Shown piece by piece: positions 18,443-27,953 of a stretch of DNA of 64,000 bases (its first letter is position 1; each line of letters starts with the position of its first letter). The DNA is taken from the NCBI GenBank assembly GCA_040224245.1, contig JBEGIR010000063.1, forward strand, positions 1 to 64,000, given 5' to 3'. The notes below the pieces were generated by a model. That model made no database searches and was not told the origin of the DNA. It saw only the letters and a list, made by a program, of their open reading frames with translations. A program made the position numbers and the translations under genes. Source of the stretch: Puniceicoccaceae bacterium (GTDB lineage: Bacteria > Verrucomicrobiota > Verrucomicrobiia > Opitutales > JAFGAQ01).

Positions 18443-19438
18443 CTACTCTACCAGAATAGCTTCAATTGCACGCAATTCCTCCTCATCAAAATTTGCGTTG
18501 TCGAGTGCTTTGACGTTGTCCTCGATCTGTGAGACCCGGCTCGCTCCGATGAGTGCAGAGGTCACTGTCGTCCGGCGCAGCAGCCAAACCAGCGCGAGCT
18601 GGGCCAGGGATTGTCCGCGTTCCTTCGCAATAGCATTGAGCGCGATGAGTTGTTTCAGGCGGGATTCGGTGATGTCTCCGGATTTCAGAAAAGGAGAACC
18701 ACTGGCTGCGCGGGAATCTTCGGGGATACCAGCAAGGTAGCGCTGGGTGAGCAAGCCCTGGGCGAGCGGACAGAACGGAATACAGCCCATTCCGTTTTCA
18801 TCGAGAACGTCGAGCAGTTCTGCTTCAACCCATCGGTCAAACATGTTGTAGCGCGGTTGATGAATCAGGCAGGGCGTTCCCAGTTCGCGAAGGATGTGGG
18901 CAGCCTGTCGGGTTTGTTCAGCAGAATAATTGGAAACCCCCACATACAGTGCCTTTCCTGCCCGAACGACCGCATCGAGAGCCCCCATGGTTTCCTCCAG
19001 AGGAGTGTCAGGATCGGGTCGATGCGAGTAAAAGATGTCCACATAATCCAGCCCCAGCCGTTTCAGACTCTGATCGAGACTGGAAATCAGGTATTTTCGC
19101 GATCCCCATTCTCCATACGGACCGTCCCACATGTAGTAACCTGCCTTGGTGGAGATGATGAGTTCATCCCGGTAGGCTGCCAGATCTTCACTGAGGATGC
19201 GTCCGAAGTGGGTTTCAGCAGATCCCGGAGGTGGACCGTAGTTATTAGCCAGATCAAAATGGGTGATGCCCAGATCAAAGGACCGGTGGATCATCGCACG
19301 CGAGGTTTCGATCAGGGTCTGGTCTCCAAAATTATGCCAGAGTCCGAGTGAAAGCTTCGGAAGTTTGAGTCCACTGCGTCCGCAGCGCTGGTAGAAATCG
19401 GAATTCGCGTATCGTGTGGGAGAAGGCGCGTACTGCAT
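18443..19438 (-). CDS. Aldo/keto reductase, YghZ-like
   Basis: A 331-residue NADPH-dependent reductase. The catalytic Asp and Tyr are in HFDLANNYGPPPGSAE, the Lys in ISTKAGYYMW and the His in DIFYSHRPDP. The segments GPYGEWGSRKYL and SLDQSLKRLGLDYVD closely match YghZ-type (L-glyceraldehyde 3-phosphate reductase / Kv-beta-like) enzymes. I start at ATG 19438; the frame is open further upstream but overlaps the end of the kinase gene. Likely the last gene of the sugar operon. Confidence 0.93.
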   Translation of the reverse strand: MQYAPSPTRYANSDFYQRCGRSGLKLPKLSLGLWHNFGDQTLIETSRAMIHRSFDLGITHFDLANNYGPPPGSAETHFGRILSEDLAAYRDELIISTKAGYYMWDGPYGEWGSRKYLISSLDQSLKRLGLDYVDIFYSHRPDPDTPLEETMGALDAVVRAGKALYVGVSNYSAEQTRQAAHILRELGTPCLIHQPRYNMFDRWVEAELLDVLDENGMGCIPFCPLAQGLLTQRYLAGIPEDSRAASGSPFLKSGDITESRLKQLIALNAIAKERGQSLAQLALVWLLRRTTVTSALIGASRVSQIEDNVKALDNANFDEEELRAIEAILVE

Positions 19439-19557
19439 GAATGCAAGCGTGTTGAAAACTCCAGGCAGAAGCGAGGGTATTTCTACTAAACCCCGCATTC
19501 CACAAATGAAAAGTCCAGGCCTGTCGATGAAGGTGGGTGACAGATGTCGGTGAGGGG

Positions 19558-22500
19558 TTAGTCCCAACTGCAGAGTGAGGCGATGTAATCGGCTGAACCA
19601 TCCCGTAGCCACCCATCAAGCTGTGCCTGTTCCTTGAGCTGCTGACCGCGCTGACGATCCACCTTGAGAAATCCGGTTCGGAGTTCGGGAACTGCACTCA
19701 TATCCCCCCATAGACGTTCGAACTGCAGCACTGGATAGACATCCTCATGACCGCGACCCCATCGTTTTTTCACCTCTTTGAGCGTGATATAGGTCGGCAT
19801 GCGGGCTGCAAACTTTCGAACGGATGCGCGAACCTTTTGCGGGTCTTTTAAGTCGTGTCGCTCCAGTTCGAAGGCGCGCAGCAGGGAATCGAGATGAACC
19901 CATGCGGTTGCGGAGTTGTAGTAGCGGAGCTTGAACTCATCGCGTTCAGAAGGCATCGCCAGGCCCTCAACCAGGCGCGGTTTCCCATCGACACGGGCGA
20001 GACCTCCGCCGTGATCGTCGATTTGACGGGAGATGACCTCGAACATCAAATCCTGTCCGGATGCCATGAAAGTGGCAAGCGTGTCGGCATGTAGACTTGC
20101 CCCAAGGGTATCAATGTTATGAATGAACAGGTACTGCAGGTCAGGCTGATGGTCGAGCATGCGGGCCATAACGCCATTGAGGAACATGTTGGGAACTTCA
20201 TACCAGTGACCAACCGGGTGCATGCACTGAAGGGGAAGATTGTCGCGGTAGTCCGAAGCTTCGCCAGTGTTTTCCGCCCAGTCCATCAGCGCCTTGCGAA
20301 CGCTGCGGCGAACCTTTTCGGATTGTTCATCAAGCTGTTGTTGGGGCAGCACTTCCCACGCAAAATGCAAATCCTCCAGCGTCGGGACAAGGCGCAGGCC
20401 CACAGATTTCCCGCGGGACAGCCAAACGGCTGAGTGAGTATGCCGGGCATTTGCATCGTGTTCAAACCAGCTTTGGATGGGACCATGGGTCAGATAACTG
20501 GTGGTGAACACATGCAGTGGATGCTGTCCATACTGTTGGTGAATCCGACGTGACTTGGCCAGATGCACTTCCATGAAATTGCGATGTCGACCACCCAGAT
20601 GGGCAAATGGGTGCAGCGCCTTGACCACGCCAGCTCCCTGCGTCCAGCGCGAGCCTGCACCTGCTGCGAGGGTAATCACTGCCACCTGCCCATTGCGGAT
20701 CGCGTTTTCGGCACTGGCGATTTGGGTTGCATCCACTTTCGGATGCAGCAGGTCCTGATCCTCAACATCCTCGATTTGGGTGTTGGCGCGCAGGCGGTTT
20801 TGGGCGATCCCGATCTTCCCACTTTGCAGTTCACTGCGAATGGTTTCGTGCTGCAGGGGATCAAACCCGTTTTCCTCGAGCAACGCATCGAGGGTGGACA
20901 ACGGATCTGAAGCGGTTTGGCCCGGATCGCTCAGATCTGGCAGCAAGCCCGAGAGCAGTTCCATGCCGACACCGGCGGGCCAACCCTGCTGGTTGAGACC
21001 CCGCGAAACGGACTCAAGGTCTGCCCGGTCGGTACGGGTGCGCTCATTCGGCGAAAGTTGCAGCAGGCGATTGAGCCGAAGTCGGTAGTAGGAGGACGGA
21101 AACAGGGGTGCCAGTGCAGCGGTGGAACCTGCATCGTTGATGGCAAAATCGTAGATAACCGGGTCCATCGCAAAGGGGAGAGCATGCTCCATTTGGCGTT
21201 TGGTCCTGAGCAGAATTTCATGGATGATGGATTTTGCGCTCTGCTGTCGCGCGGGTGCGACCATGAATCCCATGCCACCGCCGGACATGCCGCCAAGCAT
21301 CCAAAATCCCCAGAAATCTTCACCTAGCGCAGTGCGGACCTGTTCGATCACGCGTTCGGTGTAGGCGTTGCTGGCCCAGGGAATGATGCGTTTGAGGGGT
21401 CCGAAAAAATGACGTGTGGTGAGTTCTCCAAGCTTTTGAATGTCACCTTCTTCGAGGGCCTTGAGTATGTGTTGGGTGATCTCGAGGGACTCCAGGCGTG
21501 CGGTCCAGTCATCACGGGTTCGCAGCAGGTAGCGCTCGGTCACCATTTCGAGAATGGGACCTACATTTTGTGCCATGCCCCCATGAACGAGAATCAACGA
21601 GTCCTGAAGTGCCTGACGTGCCGAGGGAGAAATTTGATCGGGGCCAAAAACGGTGTGGCGCGGAAGCAGTTTGCCACGACTGACTCCGAATTCACGGTCG
21701 CGCTCCTGTGCCAGGCAACCCTCGATCAGCTTGATGCCTGGCCATACTCCACCGGAGTCCTGCCAGCCGCCACCGGAGCCACCGAGCCACTCTCCGAGGA
21801 TTGCCCGGGCGGCGATGAGTCGGCGCTCATTTTCTGCAAGCGGACCGGTAAGGTGCTTGACCTGTTCTGTCGCACGCATGCAGACAGAGATCAGTGCGGC
21901 GAGCAAGTTGGTTGAAACCGCCAGGCGCGAACCCTTTGGAATGTTTTCGACGGAGCTGACCAGCTCAAATCCAAGACCCGGTCCAATCATGCGTTCGAGC
22001 AGGGCAGAAAGAGGTTCATCGGAACCCTCCATGCCCGGAGGAACCAGTCCGGAGGCGATCACGGCAGCCTTGAGCAGGCCCAGATAGTCGCGTCCGAAGT
22101 CAAAAATTTCATGAAAGGAGCGGATGCTCGCACTGCATTCCAGGTCGATTGACACCAGGCGGATGACTGGCTCGTCAATGACACGGAAGTAGGCTTGAAC
22201 AGGAGGTTTGGGTCCATGGGCCGCATCGCGCAGGGCGAGATCGATGGAAATGTTGATCACCCGTGCATATTCGGGGCGATCCATGCCGAGGAAAAAAATG
22301 TCGCTCCAGGAACTATGAGAGAGGTCCATGCGTACTGCGGTTTTTTCCGCGAGGATCGGGAAGCAACCAGCACCCTCTCTGAGTTCATTGCGGATGCGAA
22401 GCGGAAAATCGAGCGGGTGACCTGTTCGGAACATCCATTGGTTGCCGACAACGCCGCGCACGCAGGAGCGGACCTGGTCGGCAAGGAATTGAAGGCCCAG

Positions 22501-22884
22501 TCGCATGTAGGCGTGAGCCAGTCCGCTGCTGATGGTGTCGTTGAGTCTTGGATCCGCTTCGGCCTGGAGAAAGGTCGTAATTGCCTCGGTGAATCGACGG
22601 CTGAGCAGGTGCTGAAAAGCGGTGTGGGGAATGGGACCGTAGCGATTCAGGCCGGTTTTTTGCGGTAGCACAAAACGATGAATGGCATAGAGGAAGAAGA
22701 GGGCACGAACGCGATGGTAGAGATTGTCTGTGGATTTCCAGAATCGTTCGAGTTCTTCGCAAGACTTGAGCAGCCTGTCCAGGGGCATATCCCTGCAGAT
22801 GTGAAACAGAGACGTGTCGCGGACGGAAGCTTCCTGCGAGAGGATCACTTCCACAAAGGGGTCCATGTGTTCGGTTGCAGGCAT
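19558..22884 (-). CDS. FKP-like GHMP sugar kinase fused to UDPGP-type pyrophosphorylase
   Basis: An 1108-residue protein. Residues ~175-680 carry GHMP kinase motifs: RMDLSHSSWSD (~185-195), PKGSRLAVSTNLLAAL (316-331) as the ATP loop, GGSGGGWQDSGGVWPG (368-383), and GGMSGGGMGF (531-540); the GGGWQD block is characteristic of the fucokinase branch. Residues ~720-1108 carry a UDP-sugar pyrophosphorylase of the UDPGP type: VITLAAGAGSRWTQG (736-750) followed by Lys755, then FIHNIDTLGA, and VSAP-like distal segments. It would phosphorylate a free sugar at C1 and then make its nucleotide sugar. The order and nucleotidyl domain differ from the known FKP enzyme, whose GDP-fucose pyrophosphorylase is N-terminal. 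The sugar is unknown. It starts five bases after the NDP-sugar transferase gene. Confidence 0.82.
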   Translation of the reverse strand: MPATEHMDPFVEVILSQEASVRDTSLFHICRDMPLDRLLKSCEELERFWKSTDNLYHRVRALFFLYAIHRFVLPQKTGLNRYGPIPHTAFQHLLSRRFTEAITTFLQAEADPRLNDTISSGLAHAYMRLGLQFLADQVRSCVRGVVGNQWMFRTGHPLDFPLRIRNELREGAGCFPILAEKTAVRMDLSHSSWSDIFFLGMDRPEYARVINISIDLALRDAAHGPKPPVQAYFRVIDEPVIRLVSIDLECSASIRSFHEIFDFGRDYLGLLKAAVIASGLVPPGMEGSDEPLSALLERMIGPGLGFELVSSVENIPKGSRLAVSTNLLAALISVCMRATEQVKHLTGPLAENERRLIAARAILGEWLGGSGGGWQDSGGVWPGIKLIEGCLAQERDREFGVSRGKLLPRHTVFGPDQISPSARQALQDSLILVHGGMAQNVGPILEMVTERYLLRTRDDWTARLESLEITQHILKALEEGDIQKLGELTTRHFFGPLKRIIPWASNAYTERVIEQVRTALGEDFWGFWMLGGMSGGGMGFMVAPARQQSAKSIIHEILLRTKRQMEHALPFAMDPVIYDFAINDAGSTAALAPLFPSSYYRLRLNRLLQLSPNERTRTDRADLESVSRGLNQQGWPAGVGMELLSGLLPDLSDPGQTASDPLSTLDALLEENGFDPLQHETIRSELQSGKIGIAQNRLRANTQIEDVEDQDLLHPKVDATQIASAENAIRNGQVAVITLAAGAGSRWTQGAGVVKALHPFAHLGGRHRNFMEVHLAKSRRIHQQYGQHPLHVFTTSYLTHGPIQSWFEHDANARHTHSAVWLSRGKSVGLRLVPTLEDLHFAWEVLPQQQLDEQSEKVRRSVRKALMDWAENTGEASDYRDNLPLQCMHPVGHWYEVPNMFLNGVMARMLDHQPDLQYLFIHNIDTLGASLHADTLATFMASGQDLMFEVISRQIDDHGGGLARVDGKPRLVEGLAMPSERDEFKLRYYNSATAWVHLDSLLRAFELERHDLKDPQKVRASVRKFAARMPTYITLKEVKKRWGRGHEDVYPVLQFERLWGDMSAVPELRTGFLKVDRQRGQQLKEQAQLDGWLRDGSADYIASLCSWD

Positions 22885-22889
22885 CGCGA

Positions 22890-23732
22890 TCAGGGTTTGC
22901 TGGAGGCGAGCAGGCTGATCAACCCCGAGAGCACCTCGTCGCGGTGTTTACTGTCCAGCGCGAGCGCCAGCTGGGCAAAAAGCAGACCGTGGCGGTTTTC
23001 CAGATCATACCGTTTTCCCTTCAATTCGACGGCGAGGTATTGACCCTCGCGACCATAGGCGAGCAAGGCTTCCGAAAATCCGGTAAATGCACCTGATTCG
23101 GTCATGTGAAGGAATTCAAAAATCCGGGGGGTAAGTAGGTGGATGCCAAAGAAACAGAGGTAATATCCACTGCGCATGCCGGGCACCCACAATTTTTCCT
23201 CCGCTTCCGTCGGAGTGGGTTTTTCGATCACTTCGTGGATGCGGTAAAGTGCACGGTTGGCATCAAAATACTCTCCGCCGATGGTGCCAAAAAACCGGAT
23301 TTGACTTTCATGAGTCGACTGAACTGCGGAAACCGGACAATTCTCCTGCAGATAGGGTTCGATGACCTGAGTCACGCAGTTTTTTCCTGAATCCTGGCTG
23401 ACGAAGATGTGATCACCAACCATCAGAATGAAGTCATCCTCCCCCACAAAATCGCGTGCCAGCGAAACCGCATGGCCATACCCGAGGCGTTCGTGTTGCA
23501 CAATGAAGCTCAGTTTGTCCACATGTTCTCCGGCAGCCTCCATGTAGAGGGATTCCGTTCCTGGCGATACGACCATGCCAATCTCCCGAATGCCTGCTTC
23601 GACGAGTTCCTGAATCTGCGAGAAAAGAGTCGTGACCGGATAACCTTCACGCCCGGTGAGAGTTTGCACGGGAAGGTGGCGATGGGAGACTCCTGCGGAG
23701 GTGATGACAGCTTTATTGGAAAATTCACTCAT
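22890..23732 (-). CDS. Divergent NDP-sugar nucleotidyltransferase (GalU-like)
   Basis: A 280-residue Rossmann-type nucleotidyltransferase. It has the general GalU layout: LGYGHAVSLARDFVGEDDFILMVGDH, a central EKPTPTEAEEKLW, and a late GKRYDLENRHGL. The N-terminal loop, normally GxGTRxLPxTK, is altered to AGVSHRHLPVQTL: the Arg is kept but the second Gly, Thr and the Lys are changed. It may therefore have an odd substrate or be a regulatory relative. First gene of the minus operon, five bases ahead of the kinase fusion. Confidence 0.82.
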   Translation of the reverse strand: MSEFSNKAVITSAGVSHRHLPVQTLTGREGYPVTTLFSQIQELVEAGIREIGMVVSPGTESLYMEAAGEHVDKLSFIVQHERLGYGHAVSLARDFVGEDDFILMVGDHIFVSQDSGKNCVTQVIEPYLQENCPVSAVQSTHESQIRFFGTIGGEYFDANRALYRIHEVIEKPTPTEAEEKLWVPGMRSGYYLCFFGIHLLTPRIFEFLHMTESGAFTGFSEALLAYGREGQYLAVELKGKRYDLENRHGLLFAQLALALDSKHRDEVLSGLISLLASSKP

Positions 23733-24099
23733 GGCGGCAGCGAGTTGGATCAGCGCGACAGGTCAGGCAGGCAATCGATCATCATGTTCATGTGGGAAGC
23801 GATAACGAGATGCAGGCGTTTGAGATCAAAGCGGAGCACCTTCATGCCGTTCCGGCCGTGTGTTCGGAGAAGGGATCACAAGTTGATGGTGAAGCGGTTA
23901 GGTTATGGGGTGCGCGTGGGCAAGGTAAAGCAAATTTCCATGGAACTGCATGGAATTCATGCGTCGCTTCATACGGAAGTTCAAGAAGCTTGATGCGTTG
24001 CCAGAATGGGGAAGGATGCTTTTGCAGATGGGCTGGGCATGAAGGTTTCACCGGTATTCGCGATTGTCTTTTGCGAAAGCTTGGGTTGGATCGAAGCCT
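23733..24099. other. Intergenic region, no gene seen
   Basis: About 370 bases between the divergent sugar operon and ksgA. It must carry both promoters. The overlapping frames here have no family features, and I see no repeats or strong hairpins. Confidence 0.45.
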
Positions 24100-24930
24100 G
24101 TGAATCGAAGCGAACTCATCGATTACTTTCGGACCACCGGGTTTCATCCCAGTCACCGCATGGGGCAAAATTTTCTGGTGGACCGCAACCTCGCGCAGAA
24201 ACTGGTGGCACTGGCGAAGGTTGAACCGGGGAGTAAGGTCGTCGAAGTCGGGCCGGGCATGGGTATGATCACACGTGCGATTCTGGAGACCGGTGCCAGC
24301 TTGTGGACTGTCGAAAAAGATGAGCGCTTGTGGCACTACCTGAATGCACGGCTGCAACCCGAATTTCCAGACCAACTGCGACTGCTCCGGGGCGATGCCG
24401 TGCAGCACCCGCTGGCAGCAGCCATGCCGGTTGCAGAGCTGACCGTGATTGCAAATCCGCCTTTTGCCATCACAGGACCCTGGCTGGCAGCAGTGCTGGA
24501 TGCAGGCTTCCCTCGGGAGATGTCGCTCTTGTTGCAGAAGGAAGCAGTGGATCGGTTGACGGCAAGGGCCGGGAGCAAGTCCTATGGAGTGCTTCCGATC
24601 CGCATGCAAGCGGCATACGATGTGGTGGCGACCCATGCTGTGCCCCCGCAGAGTTTTTATCCGGCTCCGAGCATTGATTCTCAGATCGTCTTGTTGAGGA
24701 GAAAGGCGGAACCCGTTGAATTGCCGAACCGGTTGATCACAGTGATGCAGGCATTGTTCCAACAGCGGCGCAAGCAGATGGGAAGTCGACTTCGGTCGCT
24801 TTTAACGGAAGGGGAACGTCACACTTGGGAGCACGTCTTTGAGAGGAATGGATTGACGCTGCAGAGCCGACCCGAGCAGGTCCCGCTGGATGCATGGATC
24901 ATGCTGGCCCGACTGATGGAAACCGGGTGA
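24100..24930 (+). CDS. rsmA: 16S rRNA dimethyladenosine transferase
   Basis: A 276-residue KsgA/RsmA enzyme that dimethylates A1518 and A1519 of 16S rRNA late in 30S assembly. Markers: HRMGQNFLVDRNLAQKL near the start, the SAM loop EVGPGMGMIT, ANPPFAIT as the catalytic NPPF/Y block, and SFYPAPSIDSQIVLL. I use GTG 24100, which places VNRSELIDYFRTTG ahead of the QNFL motif as in relatives; a TTG at 24064 is possible. Confidence 0.95.
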   Translation: MNRSELIDYFRTTGFHPSHRMGQNFLVDRNLAQKLVALAKVEPGSKVVEVGPGMGMITRAILETGASLWTVEKDERLWHYLNARLQPEFPDQLRLLRGDAVQHPLAAAMPVAELTVIANPPFAITGPWLAAVLDAGFPREMSLLLQKEAVDRLTARAGSKSYGVLPIRMQAAYDVVATHAVPPQSFYPAPSIDSQIVLLRRKAEPVELPNRLITVMQALFQQRRKQMGSRLRSLLTEGERHTWEHVFERNGLTLQSRPEQVPLDAWIMLARLMETG

Positions 24931-25125
24931 AGCGGGGTGTCTGTCGGGGTACATGCCATTCACCTGAAGCGACGCGCACGTGAGCCGGGAGATACATGCT
25001 CTGAGGGGAACGTTCATCGTGAAAGGATTGCATTTGGTGCTGGAATCCTTGCCGTAGCTCCATCGATTTGATAGTCTGCACCTTCCCTTTTCACAGACAA
25101 TCCCTAACCCCAATCGCAATCCATC

Positions 25126-26148
25126 ATGAAAGTCCTATTGATCGGCGGAACTGGAACCATCAGCATGGCGATCACGCGCCAACTGCTCGCCCAAGACGTG
25201 CAGGTAACCCTGCTCAACCGTGGAAATCGCAATAACGGACTGAATGGTCCAAATTTGCGATATCTGCATGGAGACATTCACGACGAGCCGCAAATGAGGG
25301 ACTTGCTCGCAGAGGAAACCTTTGACGTGGTTGCGGATTTCATTGCGTTCACGCCCGCTCACCTCGAACGGGACTTTCGCTTGTTCAGGGACAGATGTGG
25401 ACAGTTTGTGTTCATCAGCTCGGCTTCTGCCTATCAGTCTCCACCAGTGGATTATCGTATCAATGAGGGAACTCCCCTGCAGAATCCTTTCTGGAAATAC
25501 TCACGCGATAAAATTGCCTGTGAAGCGTACTTGTTGGAGCAGTATCGCGACCACGGATTTCCGGTAACACTCGTGCGACCCAGTCACACTTATGATGAGC
25601 GATCCATTCCGCTGGGGGTGCACGGAGCGCGTGGAAGCTGGCAGGTGGCCAAACGCATGCTGGAAGGTAAGCCTGTGATCATACACGGAGACGGAACTTC
25701 GCTCTGGACCCTCACTCACAATCGGGATTTTGCGACAGGATTCATTGGATTGCTCGGGAACATTCACGCGATCGGGGAAGCGGTACAGATCACCTCCGAT
25801 GAAAGTCTGACCTGGAATCAGATTTATGGGTGTATCGCCCATGCGCTGGGGGTTGAGCTGCGCGCGGTGCATGTGTCTTCCCGTTTCCTTGCAGACTGCA
25901 GCGACTACGATTTTGAAGGAGGATTACTGGGGGATAAGGCCAACTCAGTGGTGTTTGACAATTCCAAGCTCAAGCGACTGGTGCCCGGGTTTCAGGCGAC
26001 CACGCGATTTGACCAGGGGATTCGGGAAACAGTGCAACATATCCTCAATCATGCAGAACTCCAGGTGGAAGATCCGGAGTTTGACCAATGGTGTGATCGT
26101 GTGATTGCGGCGATGCAGCAGGCACTGAACGGGGTCAAAACTTCCTGA
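25126..26148 (+). CDS. NAD-dependent epimerase/dehydratase (extended or atypical SDR)
   Basis: A 340-residue Rossmann protein. The NAD loop is LLIGGTGTISMAI; it then has DIHDEPQM, FISSASAYQSP and KYSRDKIACEAYLLEQY. The usual YxxxK is KYSRDKI, so Tyr and Lys are present. Similar proteins include CSP41-like and sugar-epimerase relatives; the substrate is unknown. It is followed after 32 bases by a classical SDR on the same strand, probably in one operon. Confidence 0.85.
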   Translation: MKVLLIGGTGTISMAITRQLLAQDVQVTLLNRGNRNNGLNGPNLRYLHGDIHDEPQMRDLLAEETFDVVADFIAFTPAHLERDFRLFRDRCGQFVFISSASAYQSPPVDYRINEGTPLQNPFWKYSRDKIACEAYLLEQYRDHGFPVTLVRPSHTYDERSIPLGVHGARGSWQVAKRMLEGKPVIIHGDGTSLWTLTHNRDFATGFIGLLGNIHAIGEAVQITSDESLTWNQIYGCIAHALGVELRAVHVSSRFLADCSDYDFEGGLLGDKANSVVFDNSKLKRLVPGFQATTRFDQGIRETVQHILNHAELQVEDPEFDQWCDRVIAAMQQALNGVKTS

Positions 26149-26180
26149 CATTCTGTCACGAATAAGAAAGGAACGAAATC

Positions 26181-26924
26181 ATGATATCCGTTAAGGGAAA
26201 ATGGGCACTGATCACTGGAGCGAGTCGGGGAATTGGAACCCTTGTCGCGCGCTTCATGGCAGATCAGGGCTGTCATTTAATTCTTCACAGTCGCAAAGTA
26301 GAGCACTGTGAAGCACTGGCAAGGGAGCTTCGTGTGCTGGGAGTTGAAGTGGTAACGGTTGCGGGTGAATTGGGGGATCTCGCGGCGGTTCGCGCGATGC
26401 TCGAAGCAATTGATGCGCTGGAAGTTCCGGTGGACCTGCTGTTTAACAATGCGGCGGTGCAAATTGCGTATCGTCAGGATTTTTGGCAGACTCCGGCTGA
26501 TGATTACGAGCAGAGTTTTCGCATCAACTGCATTGCTCCTGCGATGATGTGCTACCACTTCATGCTGGGTATGATTGCCAGAGGATTTGGACGCGTGATC
26601 AACACGACGAGCGGTATTCGCGATGAACCCGAGCAGGCTGGATATTCGGCTAGCAAGGCGGCACTCGACAAAATCACGAAGGATTTGGGGACCAAGGTTG
26701 AAGGCAGCAATGTGATCATCAGCTTGACGGATCCCGGTTGGTGTCGAACGGATCTCGGAGGTCCCCGGGCACCCAACGACCCGGCATCTGCACTTCCCGG
26801 AGTGATCGTGGGCGCCTTTGTCAACGATGGGCGCAGTGGGAGGATGTTCCATGCTCAGGATTTTGCGGAGCTTTCGCTGGCGGATGCGGTGAAAAAAGCG
26901 GAGAGCCTGGTTCGGCATGACTGA
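26181..26924 (+). CDS. Short-chain dehydrogenase/reductase
   Basis: A 247-residue classical SDR. The cofactor loop is TGASRGIG (TGxxxGIG), the NNAAV segment is present, and the catalytic Ser/Tyr/Lys are in INTTSGIRDEPEQAGYSASKAAL. A ribosome site, AAGGA, lies nine bases ahead of ATG 26181. The substrate cannot be read; it is paired with the epimerase-like gene upstream. Confidence 0.92.
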   Translation: MISVKGKWALITGASRGIGTLVARFMADQGCHLILHSRKVEHCEALARELRVLGVEVVTVAGELGDLAAVRAMLEAIDALEVPVDLLFNNAAVQIAYRQDFWQTPADDYEQSFRINCIAPAMMCYHFMLGMIARGFGRVINTTSGIRDEPEQAGYSASKAALDKITKDLGTKVEGSNVIISLTDPGWCRTDLGGPRAPNDPASALPGVIVGAFVNDGRSGRMFHAQDFAELSLADAVKKAESLVRHD

Positions 26925-27059
26925 TGGGGTCGGATGGAACCTGGGAAAGGGGAGATCAACTTGCGGTTGACCTGAACGGGATTCCGCATTGATTGCTGAG
27001 TGATCTGCAGCAGCTTTGCGGCGGCGCAGTGATTGGAATTACTCATGCTCCCAAACCTG

Positions 27060-27902
27060 ATGATGTTGAAACCTCGATTCAGCGTATTCGTTGCACTGGT
27101 GCTTACATTCAGTGCAGTTCCACTGGCAAGTCTGGCTCAGTCAGAGGGGTTGCCCCAAGGCACAGGTTGGACGAGCAGCAGCTTTGATTCACCCGGGTCA
27201 ACCCATGGAGAGGGGTTCAAGGTTTCGTTTCAAGTGGAGCTCAAAGGAAACGCAGCGGAGACGATGGACCGCATCACTCTCGAGGGAGAGACGCGAGTTC
27301 AGAATTCACGTTTGGATCTCTATTTCAAGCAGAAGGAACGTGAGTATCAGAGTTCCGGGTCTGTTTCGGGCATGGGAGCGATGACCGATGCGGCGCAGCG
27401 AACCCGTCCAGAGCGTCCGTCACGTGATGGCGGGCTTCCAGAGTCCGGCTTGGCGGAGCAGATGGGAAGTGACAGCTGGGGAGATAGTTGGGGCGAGCCG
27501 CAAGCCAGTCTATTGCAGGGGCATTTCAAACTGCTTCGACTGCAGCCCTTGGCGAGCACTGGTAATGTGACGGCGGAACTCTATATTGGGAAAGAAACCT
27601 TTTCCCCTCATTTGGAAGCACTTGAGGTGCGGCTCAATCCATTCAAAAAAACGGTCATGGAAGTGGTCATGTCGGGATTTACCAAGGTGGACCTGCGCAA
27701 TGTCCGTGTGGTAGTGGATCTTGATGGTCCCGTGAAGCCCGAGTGGAAGGAGCAGGAGTTCAGCGCGATCTTTCAGGTTGAACTTCAGATTGGAGAGTAT
27801 GCGAGTGAATGGGATTCCGGCTTTGGTGATGAGCCTGAAATTCAGTGGGTCGAGGATGAGGAGAGCACTGAATCAGAGGAAGCCCAAGGGGATCTCTTTT
27901 GA
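27060..27902 (+). CDS. Secreted hypothetical protein
   Basis: A 280-residue protein whose first ~30 residues form a signal peptide (PRFSVFVALVLTFSAVPLASLAQS). I recognise no family. The mature part has a middle low-complexity stretch rich in Gly, Arg, Ser and Trp (about 110-150, including SDSWGDSWGEP), flanked by strand-rich segments. The C-terminus is very acidic (EIQWVEDEESTESEEAQGD). Two ATGs are adjacent (27060, 27063); either could start. It is convergent with rlmF. Confidence 0.7.
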   Translation: MMLKPRFSVFVALVLTFSAVPLASLAQSEGLPQGTGWTSSSFDSPGSTHGEGFKVSFQVELKGNAAETMDRITLEGETRVQNSRLDLYFKQKEREYQSSGSVSGMGAMTDAAQRTRPERPSRDGGLPESGLAEQMGSDSWGDSWGEPQASLLQGHFKLLRLQPLASTGNVTAELYIGKETFSPHLEALEVRLNPFKKTVMEVVMSGFTKVDLRNVRVVVDLDGPVKPEWKEQEFSAIFQVELQIGEYASEWDSGFGDEPEIQWVEDEESTESEEAQGDLF

Positions 27903-27953
27903 ACGGCAAACAAGCTGTTGTCGCTGCAGCCAACGTGTGGTGGTGGGTGAAGC

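Noticed and set aside
23842-24762. A 306-codon minus frame opposite rsmA
   Set aside because: It is antisense to the strongly supported rsmA gene and rich in Gln, His and Cys, which is unnatural.
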